Assembly (NCBI GenBank): GCA_022036555.1
Contig: CM039119.1
Coordinates: forward strand, 4,216,001-4,280,000
From: Microstegium vimineum
Taxonomy: Eukaryota > Streptophyta > Magnoliopsida > Poales > Poaceae
Direction: 5' to 3'
DNA length: 64,000 nucleotides
Position 1 is the stretch's first letter, and each line of letters opens with the position of its first letter. Below are positions 39,640 through 49,640 of the stretch, piece after piece. The position numbers and the translations under genes were made by a program. Below the pieces are notes generated by a model. That model did no database searches, was not told the DNA's origin, and saw only the letters and a program-made list of their open reading frames with translations.

Positions 39640-41912
39640 ATTCCTTTTTACTCATTGAAATTTTGAAACGTTGTGCCGAGCTGGTTGGACGTACCGAGTA
39701 GCTTGTTACACGTGCCTGCTCCTGTTGCACGCGTGCGCTGCTCCTGTTCCACGCGTCACGGGTGGTCACCCGTACGCACACAGCACAGCACCACCAGTTC
39801 TGTGCTAAGCTCAGAAGGTCACACCTCCACATCTACTCTGCAACAGCACTACTACAGCCGTGGCCGATCCTTCTTCCTCCACATATTTCCCCTCTTTCCC
39901 GTCTCAAGAACAGGAGAGTTAAACCGCCGCCCGCACCCCTCCGCCGTCTGGTCCCCTCCCTTCCCCTTCGGTGTCTCACCGGGAGATGAAGGGAGTGAGG
40001 ATATATTGTTTTTAATAATTTTCTCTAGTGGATCAAGTTTTTAGGGTTAGGTTCTTCGGCGGCACAAGCTTGGTGGAAGTGGTGGCGCTGCCATAGTGGA
40101 ATAAAGTCCTCCCGGTCTTCGTCCACCTCGTCGTCGTCTACTCCGGTGACGATAAGAGGCCTGTGAGGTGGTGTAGGAGTCTGCGGCGGCTGCTGTTTTG
40201 TCGTCACGGCGGAGCGGCGGTGCTCGTGCCGCGTCTAAGGTCAAGAATACGGTGGCGGCTGATGACAGGGCGGCAAGATGGAGTGCGGTGGATCGAACGC
40301 GATCTCCCGGCGGCACGGATCGGGATTGAGGGAGCTTGGCTTCACCGCGACGACGGATGTCATCGTCAGCACCACTCTCGTCGTTTTAATCTGGATTGTG
40401 ATCCTGACGGATGGACGCTCAAAGACTTCTTTGCTTTTGCGAGATCGAACGTCTGCTGCAGTCCACCTCAACGCCGGTGGTTTCTTCCGGCTTCTGGTGA
40501 TTCAGGTTTGGCGGTGTCGACGGTCTTCGTCGGCAGCGATTGCAGCTGGTTTACTTTCTCGTAGAATATAGGTTGAACAGCTGTCCTTCGTATCATTTTT
40601 CGGTGTACTTATATTTTAACATATTTTTCTAATAATTAATACAGACATACTTTATAAAAAAAAAAGAACAGTAGAGTTTAGACTCATCAGTCATCACACC
40701 TTCATCCTCTTTTTTTTCTCTTTCTTCACTTGTATCGTTCTTATCCCGCACATCCGAGCGCCGCTCTCCCCTCGCACCCCTCTATTTTTTCTTTTTCCAA
40801 ATCTATTTCTTTATTGAATTCCCTGGTCTCGCTCTTATCCAGAATGGCGTCCGCACGAGCCGCTGTTCTCATACTGCATGCATCCAAGCGCCGCCATCCC
40901 CTCCCGGCTCGCCGCCGCTAGACGGCCGCCCTCCTTCCTCCTTCCCCATGCTGCGCCACTGGCCCCATCGTCCGTCGTCCGGCGTCCGGCTTTGCAGCCT
41001 CGTCTCACCAATCGCGTTGGAGCCTGTCCGCGTGTCTCTCTGCCCGCGCGTCTAGCAACGCCGGTCACGCTAAGCTCCGACGGCATATCGGCACCAAGGC
41101 CGTCAACGCCGGTCCGTGGCAGTAACAACAACGTCGGTGTAGGAAAATCATTTTTTCTTCTGATGATGAGATGGCCTCGATCCAGTGCTTTTGTTCATTG
41201 ATCTGTGAATCTATCTACTCCCTTGTGCTTCAATTTGATTTTTGTTTGGTTGGATTTTCTATAGTGCCCTTGATTTTGTCTCGGTCGTGCTAGGTGGGTT
41301 ACAGAGAATTCGAGATTGCTTTTCCCTATTTCTATTTTACTCTATCTTTCTCAATCGGCTATTTCAGATCCGGCGAGTGTGGCAGCGTGTAGCTAGCAGT
41401 GGTGGCCTCCTGGCAGTGACCGTTGTTCAAGGCCGCTCCTCAGATCCAGCACGACGCTTCTATTCTTTTTTTGAGACAGAGTTGCCCACGACAGGGTCCA
41501 GACGTTGACTGTTATTTATGATGGTCTCCTAGATTTTGAGTTTCGGTTTTGGCATAGCTTTTTGGAGTTCTTTTTCATCTTTTGGAATTGAAACTCCTGG
41601 TCATACTCTCGTGCGACAAAGCTCATGTTCCTATTTTGTTTAATTTGGTTCTATCTGCTTGTCCATGTTGGAAACGGAATCGATGAGTTAAACAAAAGTT
41701 TATCCAGACAATCTAGAGCCCCTTCTTGATTTGATTTGGATCTTTACCCGATTTCTTCCTTCCTTTTTGCCCGACCCTACTACTGTATTGTACCGTATGT
41801 ATATTGTACACAGTACAGACTCATCAAGTCTCGTAAGAGGGAGACGGCAGACGAAAAAATAACCATACGAAAAAATTGGCTGAAATTTTACCTCTTTATT
41901 ATTAGGTATAAA
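39170..41912. mobile_element. 2.7-kb insertion splitting adjoining PHAS-like units
   Basis: The junction TTTAGTTTATAATATGGATTGC seen intact at 29307 and 43006 is interrupted here: AGTTTATA|CTAGCAAATATG on the left and GGTATAAA|TATAATATGGATTG on the right. Flanking TATA could be a 4-bp duplication. The left end (CTAGCAAATATGTCAGTACGATGCAACGGG region) is a motif common at the ends of a widespread grass element. The interior has a long (TA)n and GC-rich sequence (39680-41500) with no domain I recognise. Class unresolved. Confidence 0.6.
39558..39635. repeat. (TA)n microsatellite, about 78 bp
   Basis: Uninterrupted TA dinucleotide run inside the 2.7-kb insertion; length in an assembly may be unreliable. 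Confidence 0.95.
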
Positions 41913-41945
41913 TATAATATGGATTGCTCAAGGTTCCGGGTCCAT

Positions 41946-41952
41946 TATATAA
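41946..41952 (+). promoter_or_regulatory. TATA box of PHAS-like unit 4
   Basis: TATATAA followed by GCAATCGACTCCC, 158 bp before the miR2118-type site. Confidence 0.65.
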
Positions 41953-42110
41953 GCAATCGACTCCCATCACATCTTATATTAGCACCATCTTCTCTTCGCT
42001 TTCGCTTTTTCCGTAGTGTTGCCTTTCGCGTACAAACGCAATGCAAAAAAAAAAAGTAATGGCAGCTTCGAACACAGAAATGATAGCAGACGAACTTGCT
42101 CTCATAGAAC

Positions 42111-42132
42111 TAGAAGTGGGAGGCAGTGGGAA
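42111..42132 (+). promoter_or_regulatory. miR2118-type target site, unit 4
   Basis: 22-nt site with core GTGGGAGGCAGTGGGAA, nearly identical to unit 2. Predicted cut after 42122. Confidence 0.68.
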
Positions 42133-42922
42133 CCGGCAGCTGTATTCCAAGCGACGTACCCCGAGCAGAGCTGTTCTGCAGTTTTGGGCCGTAGCGGAGA
42201 TACTATATACCGACGGCAGTATGCTTGGCCGTAGCAATTGGGCGCTGTCCAGAAGCATATGTTGTGTTATAGTCGTAGCAAGCAATGTGGATCGGTGGAG
42301 GCTGGCGCAGCTCCAGAGCACCAGTGAATGTATGTGATCAAGATGCAGTTCCAGCAATGTTGTGAGCCTTGCTACCGGAGTGGTTACGACATGGCTTCAT
42401 GGACCGATGATTTGAATTAATGTGAAACACAGCAATCATCTGGACGGAGGGCGCCTGGCTGGCAAGGCTCTAATGCATGATGCAGGGTGAAACACGGTCG
42501 GTGGTGGATTGCTAGCACTTGTGTACCTGCGGAAGAACACACTGTTGCCATTGCCAAGACAAATATAGTACGGGTGTCACACAGTCGCTGATCTGCTATC
42601 AGCACTATCATGTGCTGACGTACGTGGTAAATAGACACTCTCCGGTGAGGCCAGTAGTCCAAAATTTTCATCCTTAAAAAGGGTTACAAACTGACTGTGT
42701 TGAATAGATATGCGTTGCACAATGGAATATTAGGTAATTTAGTATATCCTCGGTTTTTAGCTTTGTGCCATGGTAAAAATGCCATTTGACATCAGAAGTA
42801 TTTGCATTGAACAAAGAAAATTATGAATCACAGTGGTCTTCATGTCGATTTTCTTTGCACATCACATTTATTTTGCAGTTGGTATTGGTGAAGCATTTGT
42901 AGCTGTCTCTTGCAATACCAGC

Positions 42923-42953
<31 letters not shown>

Positions 42954-43040
42954 ACCAATACTTCTCAATGAAATGAAGAATATTAAATGGTAGCTTTGAT
43001 TCTTTAGTTTATAATATGGGTTGCTCAATGCTCCAGGTCT

Positions 43041-43100
43041 AGTATATATAAATATATAAGCAATCGACTCCCATCATATCTTCACATCTTATTAGCACGC
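43041..43100 (+). promoter_or_regulatory. Orphan PHAS-like promoter and leader, body lost
   Basis: TATA box at 43053-43059, then GCAATCGACTCCCATC and CTTCACATCTTATTAGCAC exactly as in unit 2, broken at 43100 by the chromovirus LTR. The rest of this unit is not found on the far side of the element. Confidence 0.62.
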
Positions 43101-43495
43101 TGTTAGGGCCTGACCTGCTGCGTAGCGAGTATGAGTGGATGGGGGTCGGGCGAGGTTTGAACGCCCGACGACGAGGTGGCGGCGCCGTGCTCAGCACCGT
43201 CACGGCTTACGAACGAGGGGAGTTGAGAGAGGCGAGAGAGCTGAGAGATTAGATTAATCTCTAGCTAAACTTTACTCAATGGATAGTTCAGTACATAAAG
43301 ACTCTCACTTCGATCTAACAAATTGCATCCTACTATCTAGGATCTAAACAACCTTGCGAACTAACCAAACCTGATAACTCTCACTTAACCGAAACCGATA
43401 ACTCTGGTGACCGCGCTCTGCGCGTTCGCGCTTGTTCGCGGCGTTCTCAGCCACGTGTGTTGTTCCTCCTCTGATAAGTGTTGCCCACCATAACA
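43101..43495 (-). repeat. 3' LTR (element orientation) of the chromovirus
   Basis: Bounded by TGTTAGGGCC and CCATAACA (TGTTA/TAACA inverted repeats). A purine tract (minus CAGGGGGGAGAGAGA, 43496-43510) abuts it as PPT. Confidence 0.9.
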
Positions 43496-44275
43496 TCTCT
43501 CTCCCCCCTGAGAAACAGCTCGTCCTCGAGCTGAACGTCTAGGTGAGCTGCTTGGAACGCGTCGAGCGGCTCCCAGGTGGCCTCCGTTTCCCGCATCTGT
43601 TCCCAATGGACCAAGACGTGCCAGACACCGCGTCGAAGACTGGCGCGCAGTACCCGTGCTAGTTGCGGAAGTAGGCGTCCATGCTGAAGAGGTGGAAGAG
43701 CCGGTGTCGCAGCTGGTGCCGGCCCCTTGAATTGCTTGAGCACCCCGACGTGCACGACGTCGTGAATCCGGGCGCCGCCGGGAAGCTGCAAACGGTACGC
43801 GACGTCGCCAATACGCTCGAGTACCTGGAAAGGTCCAGCATACCGCGGTGCAAGCTTGCCACGGGCGCCTGCTACCAAGGACTGGGCCGGCCGATGGAGG
43901 ATGCGCAGCCACACCCAGTCGCCCGGCGTGAACTCCAGGCGGCGGTGATTGGCGTCGTAGTAGCGGTGTGCGTATTCTTGCGCCTGAAGGAGCCGAGCCC
44001 GCACATCGTCGAGAAAGGTGTCGCGGTCGTTCAGCATGGTGTCCACCGTGTCGGTGCGGGTGGCGCCATGCTGGTAGGGCAGGAGCTCCGGCGGCGCGCG
44101 GCCGTACACCACCTGGAAGGGGGTGGCGCGTAGGGCCGAGTGAAAGGTTGTGTTGTAGCAGAACTCAGCCCATGGGAGCCACTCTAGCCACGCGCGGGGA
44201 CGATCACCTGTCATACAACGCAAGTACATGGCAATGGCCTTGTTAACAGCTTCTGATTGCCCGTCAGTTTGTGGT
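43447..44275 (-). pseudogene. Chromovirus integrase C-terminus and chromodomain
   Basis: Contains PQTDGQSEAVNK with the catalytic Glu, WAEFCYNTTFHSA, the GPFQVLERIGDVAYRLQLP module, and a chromodomain-like end, VLVHWEQMRETEATWEPLD. The frame is separated from the upstream integrase core by frameshifts near 44290-44400. Chromodomains guide integration to particular chromatin. Confidence 0.85.
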
Positions 44276-44287
44276 GGAAGGCCAAGC

Positions 44288-45322
44288 TCATCCGAAGTTG
44301 GACGCCCGCCATCTTGAAGAGATCCCGCCAACATGGCCTGTGAAGACCGGGTCACGGTCGGAGACGATGGATTCCGGGAACCCATGTAGTCGAACCACGT
44401 CGGCGAAGAAGGCCCTGGCGACCGACGCCGCTGTGTACGGGTGCCCCAGGGGAATGAAGTGTGCATACTTGGACAGGCGATCAACCACTGTCAGGATCAC
44501 ACTCTTGCCGTGTACCTTAGGAAGAGCCTCGACAAAATCCATGGAGATGTCCGCCCAAATGAGAGACAGGATTGGCAATGGTTGGAGCAGACCTGCGGGG
44601 TGCAAGGCCTTGGTTTTGTTGCGCTGGCATGTTGCGCATGCACGGACGAACTCCTGTACCAGGCGCCGGTCGTGGTCGACGTAGAAGGACGCGCGCAGTC
44701 GTTGCAAGGTCTTCTGTATGCCCTCATGGCCCGTGGTGTGGGCGAGGCGCAGAGCCTCAGTGAGGAGCGGTGACGTCTCCGGTATCACCACGCGACCCCG
44801 ATTGGTGACCAGGCCGTCTTTCAGAGTCCATGGAGCCCCACGGTTCCCTGATCTGATGTCGCTCTGAAGCTGGACCATGGCCGGCGTGCTGGCGATGTCC
44901 CGGCGGAGGTCGTCGTAGAAGCCAAACGACGGCGTCGTGATTGCTGACAGGTGTAGCTCCTCCGCCTCCCGGCGCGACAACGCATCGACCACAATGTTAA
45001 ATTTCCCAGGGCGGAATTCCACCGTGAAATCGAATCCGAACAGTTTACTCACCCACTGATGCTGGGGTATGGTGGACAGCCTCTGATCGAGCATGAACTT
45101 GAGTCGGACCACGAACGTGCGCCCCCACAGATATGGGCGCCAATGGCGTACTGCCTGTACCAATCCAATCAACTCCAGCTCATATGCGGCGATTTTCAGA
45201 TGGCGTGGGGCAAATGTCTTGCTGAAGAACGCCAGTGGTCCTGCCCCTTGATGGAGGACGGCCCCCAACCCTGTACCGGACACGTCACACTCAACGACGA
45301 AGTCCTGTGCAAAATCCGGCAA
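44288..45322 (-). pseudogene. Chromovirus RNase H and integrase N-terminus/core
   Basis: RNase H motifs DFVVECDVSGTGLGAVLHQ, FSKTFAPRHLKIAAYE and FNIVVDALSRR; integrase zinc domain GHEGIQKTLQRL..CATCQRNK; core Asp residues in WADISMDFVEAL and VSDRDPVFTGH. The frame is lost after FTGH. Confidence 0.88.
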
Positions 45323-45388
45323 ATGGAGAACTGGGGCTGCTGACAGTGCCGACTTGAGGTCGGAAAACTCTGCTATGGACTCCTCTGT

Positions 45389-46294
45389 CTAGCTGAAGTT
45401 GTCTTTCTTGAGAAGTTGGGTCAAGGGGGCAGCAATGGAGCCAAACTCGGGGATGAACCGACGATAGTACCCAGCGAGGCCAAGAAATCCGCGGAGTCCA
45501 CGCACTGACCGTGGCTGAGGCCATGACTGGATAGCAGTGATCTTATCCTGATCCACGGCGACTCCTTGCGCTGAGATGATGTGCCCCAAATAGGCCACCG
45601 ATGTGGTGCCGAATGTACATTTGGACTGCTTGACCTGGAGATGGTGTTCACGTAGGGTGGTGAAGACCGCACGCAGGAGCCTCAAGTGTTCATACCATGA
45701 GGTGTTGTACACTAGGATGTCATCGAAGAACACTAGGACGCCCCGACGCAGGAACGGGCGCAACACCATGTTCATCGGTGCTTGGAATGTGGATGGCGCA
45801 TTGGAGAGACCGAATGGCATGACCAGAAATTCGAAATGACCGTGATGAGTCCGAAATGCTGTCTTGTGAACGTCGTCGGGGTGGACGCGCACCTGATGAT
45901 ATCCCGATCTGAGATCCAGTTTCGTGAAGAACTGAGCGCCATGCAACTCATCGAAGAGCTCCTCCACGACCGGAATAGGGAATTTGTCCTTGACTGTGGT
46001 GGCGTTTAGTGCCCTGTAATCCACGCAGAAGCACCCGGTGGCATCCTGTTTCTTCACCAAGAGAACCGGGGCCGAGAACGGAGACGTACTTGTTCTGATG
46101 GTGCCATGCTCCAACATTATTGTGCATTGCGCTTCCAATTCATCTTTCTGCAGCTGTGGGTATCGGTATGGCCGGACAGCAACGGGTTCGGTGTTGAGCT
46201 TGAGATGAATCCGATGGTCGCATGGTCTCACCGGTGGGAGCCCAACAGGAGCTGCAAACACTTCATGGAAGGATTCCAGTAGCCGGCCAAGCAA
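45389..46294 (-). pseudogene. Chromovirus reverse transcriptase
   Basis: Motifs in order: KKQDATGCFCVDYRALN, FTKLDLRSGYHQVRV, FEFLVMPFGLSNAPSTFQ, catalytic FFDDILVY, YLGHIISAQGV, LRGFLGLAGYYRRFI. Ends with a stop at 45389 ahead of the RNase H frame. Confidence 0.9.
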
Positions 46295-46782
46295 AGCTGG
46301 TTCTTCCCGCGAATGGTGTGGACGCGGCCCGTCGGCACAATGTCAGTCCGTGTGGAGCCAACTCCCTTCCAGAACACGCGGCGTCCATGCCGCCAGAAAG
46401 CCATACAGAGATCATCGAAGTCCCAAAGAATAGGGCCTAAGGTGCGGAGAAAAGCCGTACCAAGGACCATGTCATGGCAGTCGAGCGGAATTGTATAACA
46501 ATCCACGGTGAACTCTTGAGTGCTGACGCCCTGCTGCGTGACCCGCACAACGACATCCTGCGTGACGCCGCGGCAGGCGACGCAATCGCCGTTTGCCACC
46601 GTGACATGCGCTCCATTGCTATTGTGGAACACCACACCCTCCCTCTGTGCAGCCACCCCACTGATGATGTTGTGGGTTGACCCCGAATCCAGCAAGGCGG
46701 TGAAGTCGTGGTTGCCGATGGTGACCTTGATCTGCATTGTGTCCTCGGTGCGTATGTCGGTGATGGTGTGCAGGGAGATCAA
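46228..46782 (-). pseudogene. Chromovirus aspartic protease
   Basis: IGNHDFTALLDSGSTHNII carries the active-site DSG, followed by VLGTAFLRTLGPILWDF (flap and hydrophobic region). Overlaps the RT frame start; part of a broken polyprotein. Confidence 0.82.
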
Positions 46783-46861
46783 GGGGGGTCATCATCCATT
46801 GCGGGTAGCTCGACTGTCAGCGCCGCCTCCTCGTCAATGTCGTCGGTGACCTCCAGAACGA

Positions 46862-48059
46862 AGAGCCGCTTACAACGGTGTCCGCGTGCGTACTACTCAT
46901 CGCAATTGTAGCACAAACCGAGGTGGCGTCGTTCCATCATCTCCGCCGGTGTGAGCTTGTGAAACGGCAGCGGTGGAGCCGCGGGAGTTGGTAAGGCTAG
47001 TGGTGCGACTGCCGGCAGAACCGCCGCAGGTGCAGCAGCGGTCGGTGGTGCGGCGTAGGGACGCACAGGTGGCCGGGGTGGGCGCACCGCTGCTGGGGCC
47101 ACCAGGGCCAGATTACGGCGTTCATACGCTCGGGCCAACATCATGGCGTGTTGGAGATCAACTGGGACTTGGAGCTCCACATCTATGCAGATGGGATCTG
47201 GAAGCCCACCCGTGTGTATAGCTGCGTCTCCTGCAGCAGCGCGAGAGTGCCCGCATGGGCTAACCGGCTGAGAAAAGCCTCCGTGTACTCATTGACAGAG
47301 CCCCGAAATGGAATCCGTGCGAGCTCGGACAAATGGTTAGTGCCAAGTGGAGGACCAAATCGCTGCTGGCACATACCCCGGAAATGCTCCCACGAGATGT
47401 TGGCGACCCTCCTTCATCTCGTTCGAACATGTAGTACCAATGTTGAGCGGCATCTGTCAAGTGGAACGAGGCCAGCCACACCTTGTCGGCCTCGCGCGTG
47501 CGCTGGGCACGGAAGAAGTGGTCACACTTGTTCAGCCATCCGATGGGATCTTCTTTGCCGTCATACGTTGGGAACGTGAGCTTGTGAAATCGTGGGACAG
47601 CACCGCCGTCTTCTTGATCTCCGATGGCTGGATGGATCGGTGTATCGGCGAAGGTGGGAATTGGCGATGGTGAGTGCAGGAAGGACATCTGGTGGATGGG
47701 AACCGGCCGGCTGGCCGCTGTCGAGTTGACGATCACGGAGCCGGATGACGATATTGGTGGCAGGCCGCCATAACCCGGCAGCCCAAATGGCAACAAATGT
47801 GGCTGCAGCGATGATCCCGCCCGACTATCCGCGCCGGACATCCGCGCGGCGAGTTGGCCCATCTGGTGCTGTAGACCGGATACGACGGCGGTGAGGTTGT
47901 CGAGCGCCCCGGCAGAGCCGGAGGCTGATAGATGGCGCTGGTTGTATGTGGTGGAATGGGGCTGGTGGTGGTGGTGGAAAGTGGCGCGGTGGTGGTGTTG
48001 ATGGCGCCGGACGCGGCAGCAGAGATGGCGGCGGCAGAGCCCGACGTGGTCCCAGACAT
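46862..48059 (-). pseudogene. Chromovirus gag, frameshifted
   Basis: ATG at 48059 just inside the PBS (MSGTTSGSAAA). The frame slips near 47865 and resumes as MGQLAARM..., with the gag core KLTFPTYDGKEDPIGWLNKC and ADKVWLASFHLTDAAQHWYY. It slips again near 47400, then MELQVPVDLQHAMMLARAYE and a zinc knuckle start CYNCDE followed by a stop at 46893, with the remaining His and Cys still legible behind it. Confidence 0.85.
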
Positions 48060-48070
48060 GGCTGATACCA
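48059..48070 (-). promoter_or_regulatory. Chromovirus primer binding site
   Basis: The minus strand reads TGGTATCAGCCA, near-match to the initiator Met tRNA PBS, 3 nt from the LTR end at 48074. Confidence 0.7.
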
Positions 48071-48073
48071 GAT

Positions 48074-48228
48074 TGTTAGGGCCTGACCTGCTGCGTAGCG
48101 AGTAGGAGTGGATGGGGGTCGGGCGAGGTTTGAACACCCGATGACGAGGTGGCGGCGCCGTGTTCGGCACCGTCACGGCTTACGAACGAGGGGAGCTGAG
48201 AGCTGAGAGATTAGATTAATCTCTGGCT
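48074..48228 (-). repeat. Truncated 5' LTR of the chromovirus
   Basis: Matches the first about 160 bp (plus coordinates) of the left LTR and then stops after AATCTCTGGCTAA; the distal 240 bp are missing and PHAS-like sequence follows. Confidence 0.88.
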
Positions 48229-48358
48229 AATTTTTTTTCTAGTAGTATACTCCTACAAATTAGGTCTGAACGAAATAAAGAGCATTAAATGCCCGGCAGT
48301 GATGCATATAAATAATTATTAAGTTCGATGAACTGCTCTCTAGGCTCCAGCTCCTTTA

Positions 48359-48365
48359 TATATAA
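48359..48365 (+). promoter_or_regulatory. TATA box of PHAS-like unit 5
   Basis: TATATAA followed by GAAATCGAGTCCCACC, 148 bp before the miR2118-type site. Confidence 0.65.
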
Positions 48366-48513
48366 GAAATCGAGTCCCACCACATCTCAGCTAGCAGTGA
48401 GCAGCACAGTCGTGCCACCTTCTCATCACTTTGGATTTTCCTTGGGTGTTATTTTTTCCCTTTCAAAAGTAAGATCATAGCTTGAGACATAAAAATGAAA
48501 GTAGTGCTTGCTA

Positions 48514-48535
48514 TAGGAATGGGAGGCAATGGGAG
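48514..48535 (+). promoter_or_regulatory. miR2118-type target site, unit 5
   Basis: Core GGAATGGGAGGCAATGGGAG over 22 nt; one mismatch and one G:U against a family member ending UUCCUA as recalled. Predicted cut after 48525. Confidence 0.7.
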
Positions 48536-49185
48536 TAATCCACATACAACATTCCCAATTTGACGCGCTTTTTTGTGAAGAGTTTCAGCATCATCTCAGA
48601 CACTTCGAATGAGGCAACAAAGAAAGATGTTGAATTCGTATGGTTAAGTCACAGCAGGAAAATGCTTTCCAAGAGCTAAAGAAAAATGTCTAACTTGTAA
48701 CTTCAGCACCTTTGCTCTTGCATTGCCTGTTTAACCTCAGGCACATGCAACATTCCCAATATATTGGACGCACTTTATCACTTTGTCCTCTCCTTGCGCT
48801 CCAATTTTGTAACTCTTCACCATCTCGCCAACCACACGCTATTTCAAGAAACAGCTCCGGATCGACATCTCTTGGCTTTTGGTCGCGTGGTGCTTACACC
48901 TAATTTGCTGCCTTCATCTCCGCTCTGTTTAGATTGACAGGCCTGTCACAGTCACCAGTTATAGTACTAGGATTTTCAAGCTGGGTAGGAAGAATGATAA
49001 TATTACGTGTTCTAAGGCAAGGATTTTCAAGCTGGGTGGGCCGGATAATCATAATGCTACGTACCTCTAAGATCATTCCATGGGCCATGGCGTCAGGTCG
49101 AAGTTCGGTTGAGTATATGCAAGCAAGAGCGCCGGCATAAAGAGTTTGTTTCCAGGTAAAAACATGCAACAATAGATGAGTAGTA

Positions 49186-49443
49186 CTCACTCCGTCCCTA
49201 AATAGATGTTATTCTCGCTTCCCGAGAAATCAATATTTTTAAAATATTGATAATTATGTATTAAAATATATAAATAATTATGCTAAGCAATTAGTATCAT
49301 TGGAAAGATCTTTAAGTCTAGTTTTTTAACAAATTTATTTAGAGATTTAAATGTTGTACGTATTTTCTACAAATTTAGTCAAAGTTGAGAAAATTGGACC
49401 AATACGCTTCCCATAACAGACTTACTCTGTGGGACGGAGGGAG
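49186..49443. mobile_element. Stowaway MITE
   Basis: Ends CTCACTCCGTCCCTAAAT and GGGACGGAGGGAG, the classic grass Stowaway terminal repeat, with TA target duplications at 49184-49185 and 49444-49445. 258 bp. Lies between PHAS-like units 5 and 6. Confidence 0.93.
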
Positions 49444-49445
49444 TA

Positions 49446-49640
49446 CGCTAATTAGGTCGGAATAAAATGAAGAGTATTAAATACGCCGGCTATGTTGAAT
49501 CGCTTTTGGCTTTTTTCCTTTCGCAAGTAATAATCATAGCTTGAGACACAAAAATGACAGAGTGATGCTTACTATATATACGACTGGCAGACAATGGGAG
49601 TAATCTAGATGCAACATTTCATTATTATGAAGTACATGTG
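49446..49640 (+). ncRNA. PHAS-like unit 6 (decayed)
   Basis: GCTAATTAGGTCGGAATAAA and AAGAGTATTAAAT match the upstream part of unit 5, then the TATA-bearing segment is deleted and TCATAGCTTGAGACACAAAAA joins directly to the site region. The site (49579-49600, ending AGACAATGGGAG) has several core changes. Confidence 0.5.

Larger units (their letters stand above)
41913..43040 (+). ncRNA. PHAS-like unit 4 (most complete; TATA box plus miR2118 site)
   Basis: Starts TAATATGGATTGCTCAAGG, has the TATA box at 41946, the CTTCGCTTTCGCTTTTTCCG leader, the site at 42111, and then the full body shared with unit 1 (ACCTGCGGAAGAACACAC at 42527, GGGTTACAAACTGACTG at 42679, CATCACATTTATTTTGCAG). A (TA)n run at 42923-42946 is private to this copy. 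Ends in TTTAGTTTATAATATGGGTTGC, the start of the next unit, showing head-to-tail arrangement. No conserved ORF. Confidence 0.68.
43101..48228 (-). mobile_element. Ty3/gypsy chromovirus, minus strand, 5' LTR truncated
   Basis: Left LTR 43101-43495 (395 bp), PPT, integrase with chromodomain, RNase H, RT, protease, gag, PBS, then only about 155 bp of the right LTR (48074-48228). Small LTRs, a C-terminal chromodomain and an initiator-Met-like PBS fit chromoviruses. Several frameshifts make it non-autonomous. Confidence 0.9.
48229..48900 (+). ncRNA. PHAS-like unit 5 (TATA box plus best miR2118 site)
   Basis: Upstream AATTAGGTCTGAACG..AAGAGCATTAAAT, TATA at 48359, leader AAGAAATCGAGTCCCACCAC and CTTCTCATCACTTTGG, site at 48514. 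The 3' body diverges from units 1 and 4 but contains a duplicated segment (CACATACAACATTCCCAA at 48541, CACATGCAACATTCCCAA at 48742). No ORF of note. The site has the fewest mismatches to the miR2118 family as I recall it. Confidence 0.68.

Noticed and set aside
44035..48176. Plus-strand ORFs across the chromovirus.
   Set aside because: All are opposite-strand shadows of GC-rich gag-pol.
28654..49600. The units could be MIR2118 precursors rather than targets.
   Set aside because: A precursor needs the mature strand (GCCTCCCAT-containing) on the opposite hairpin arm. I found no GCCTCCCA on the plus strand near any site. The TCCTGATGCAATATTCCC stretch after units 1 and 3 pairs only weakly.
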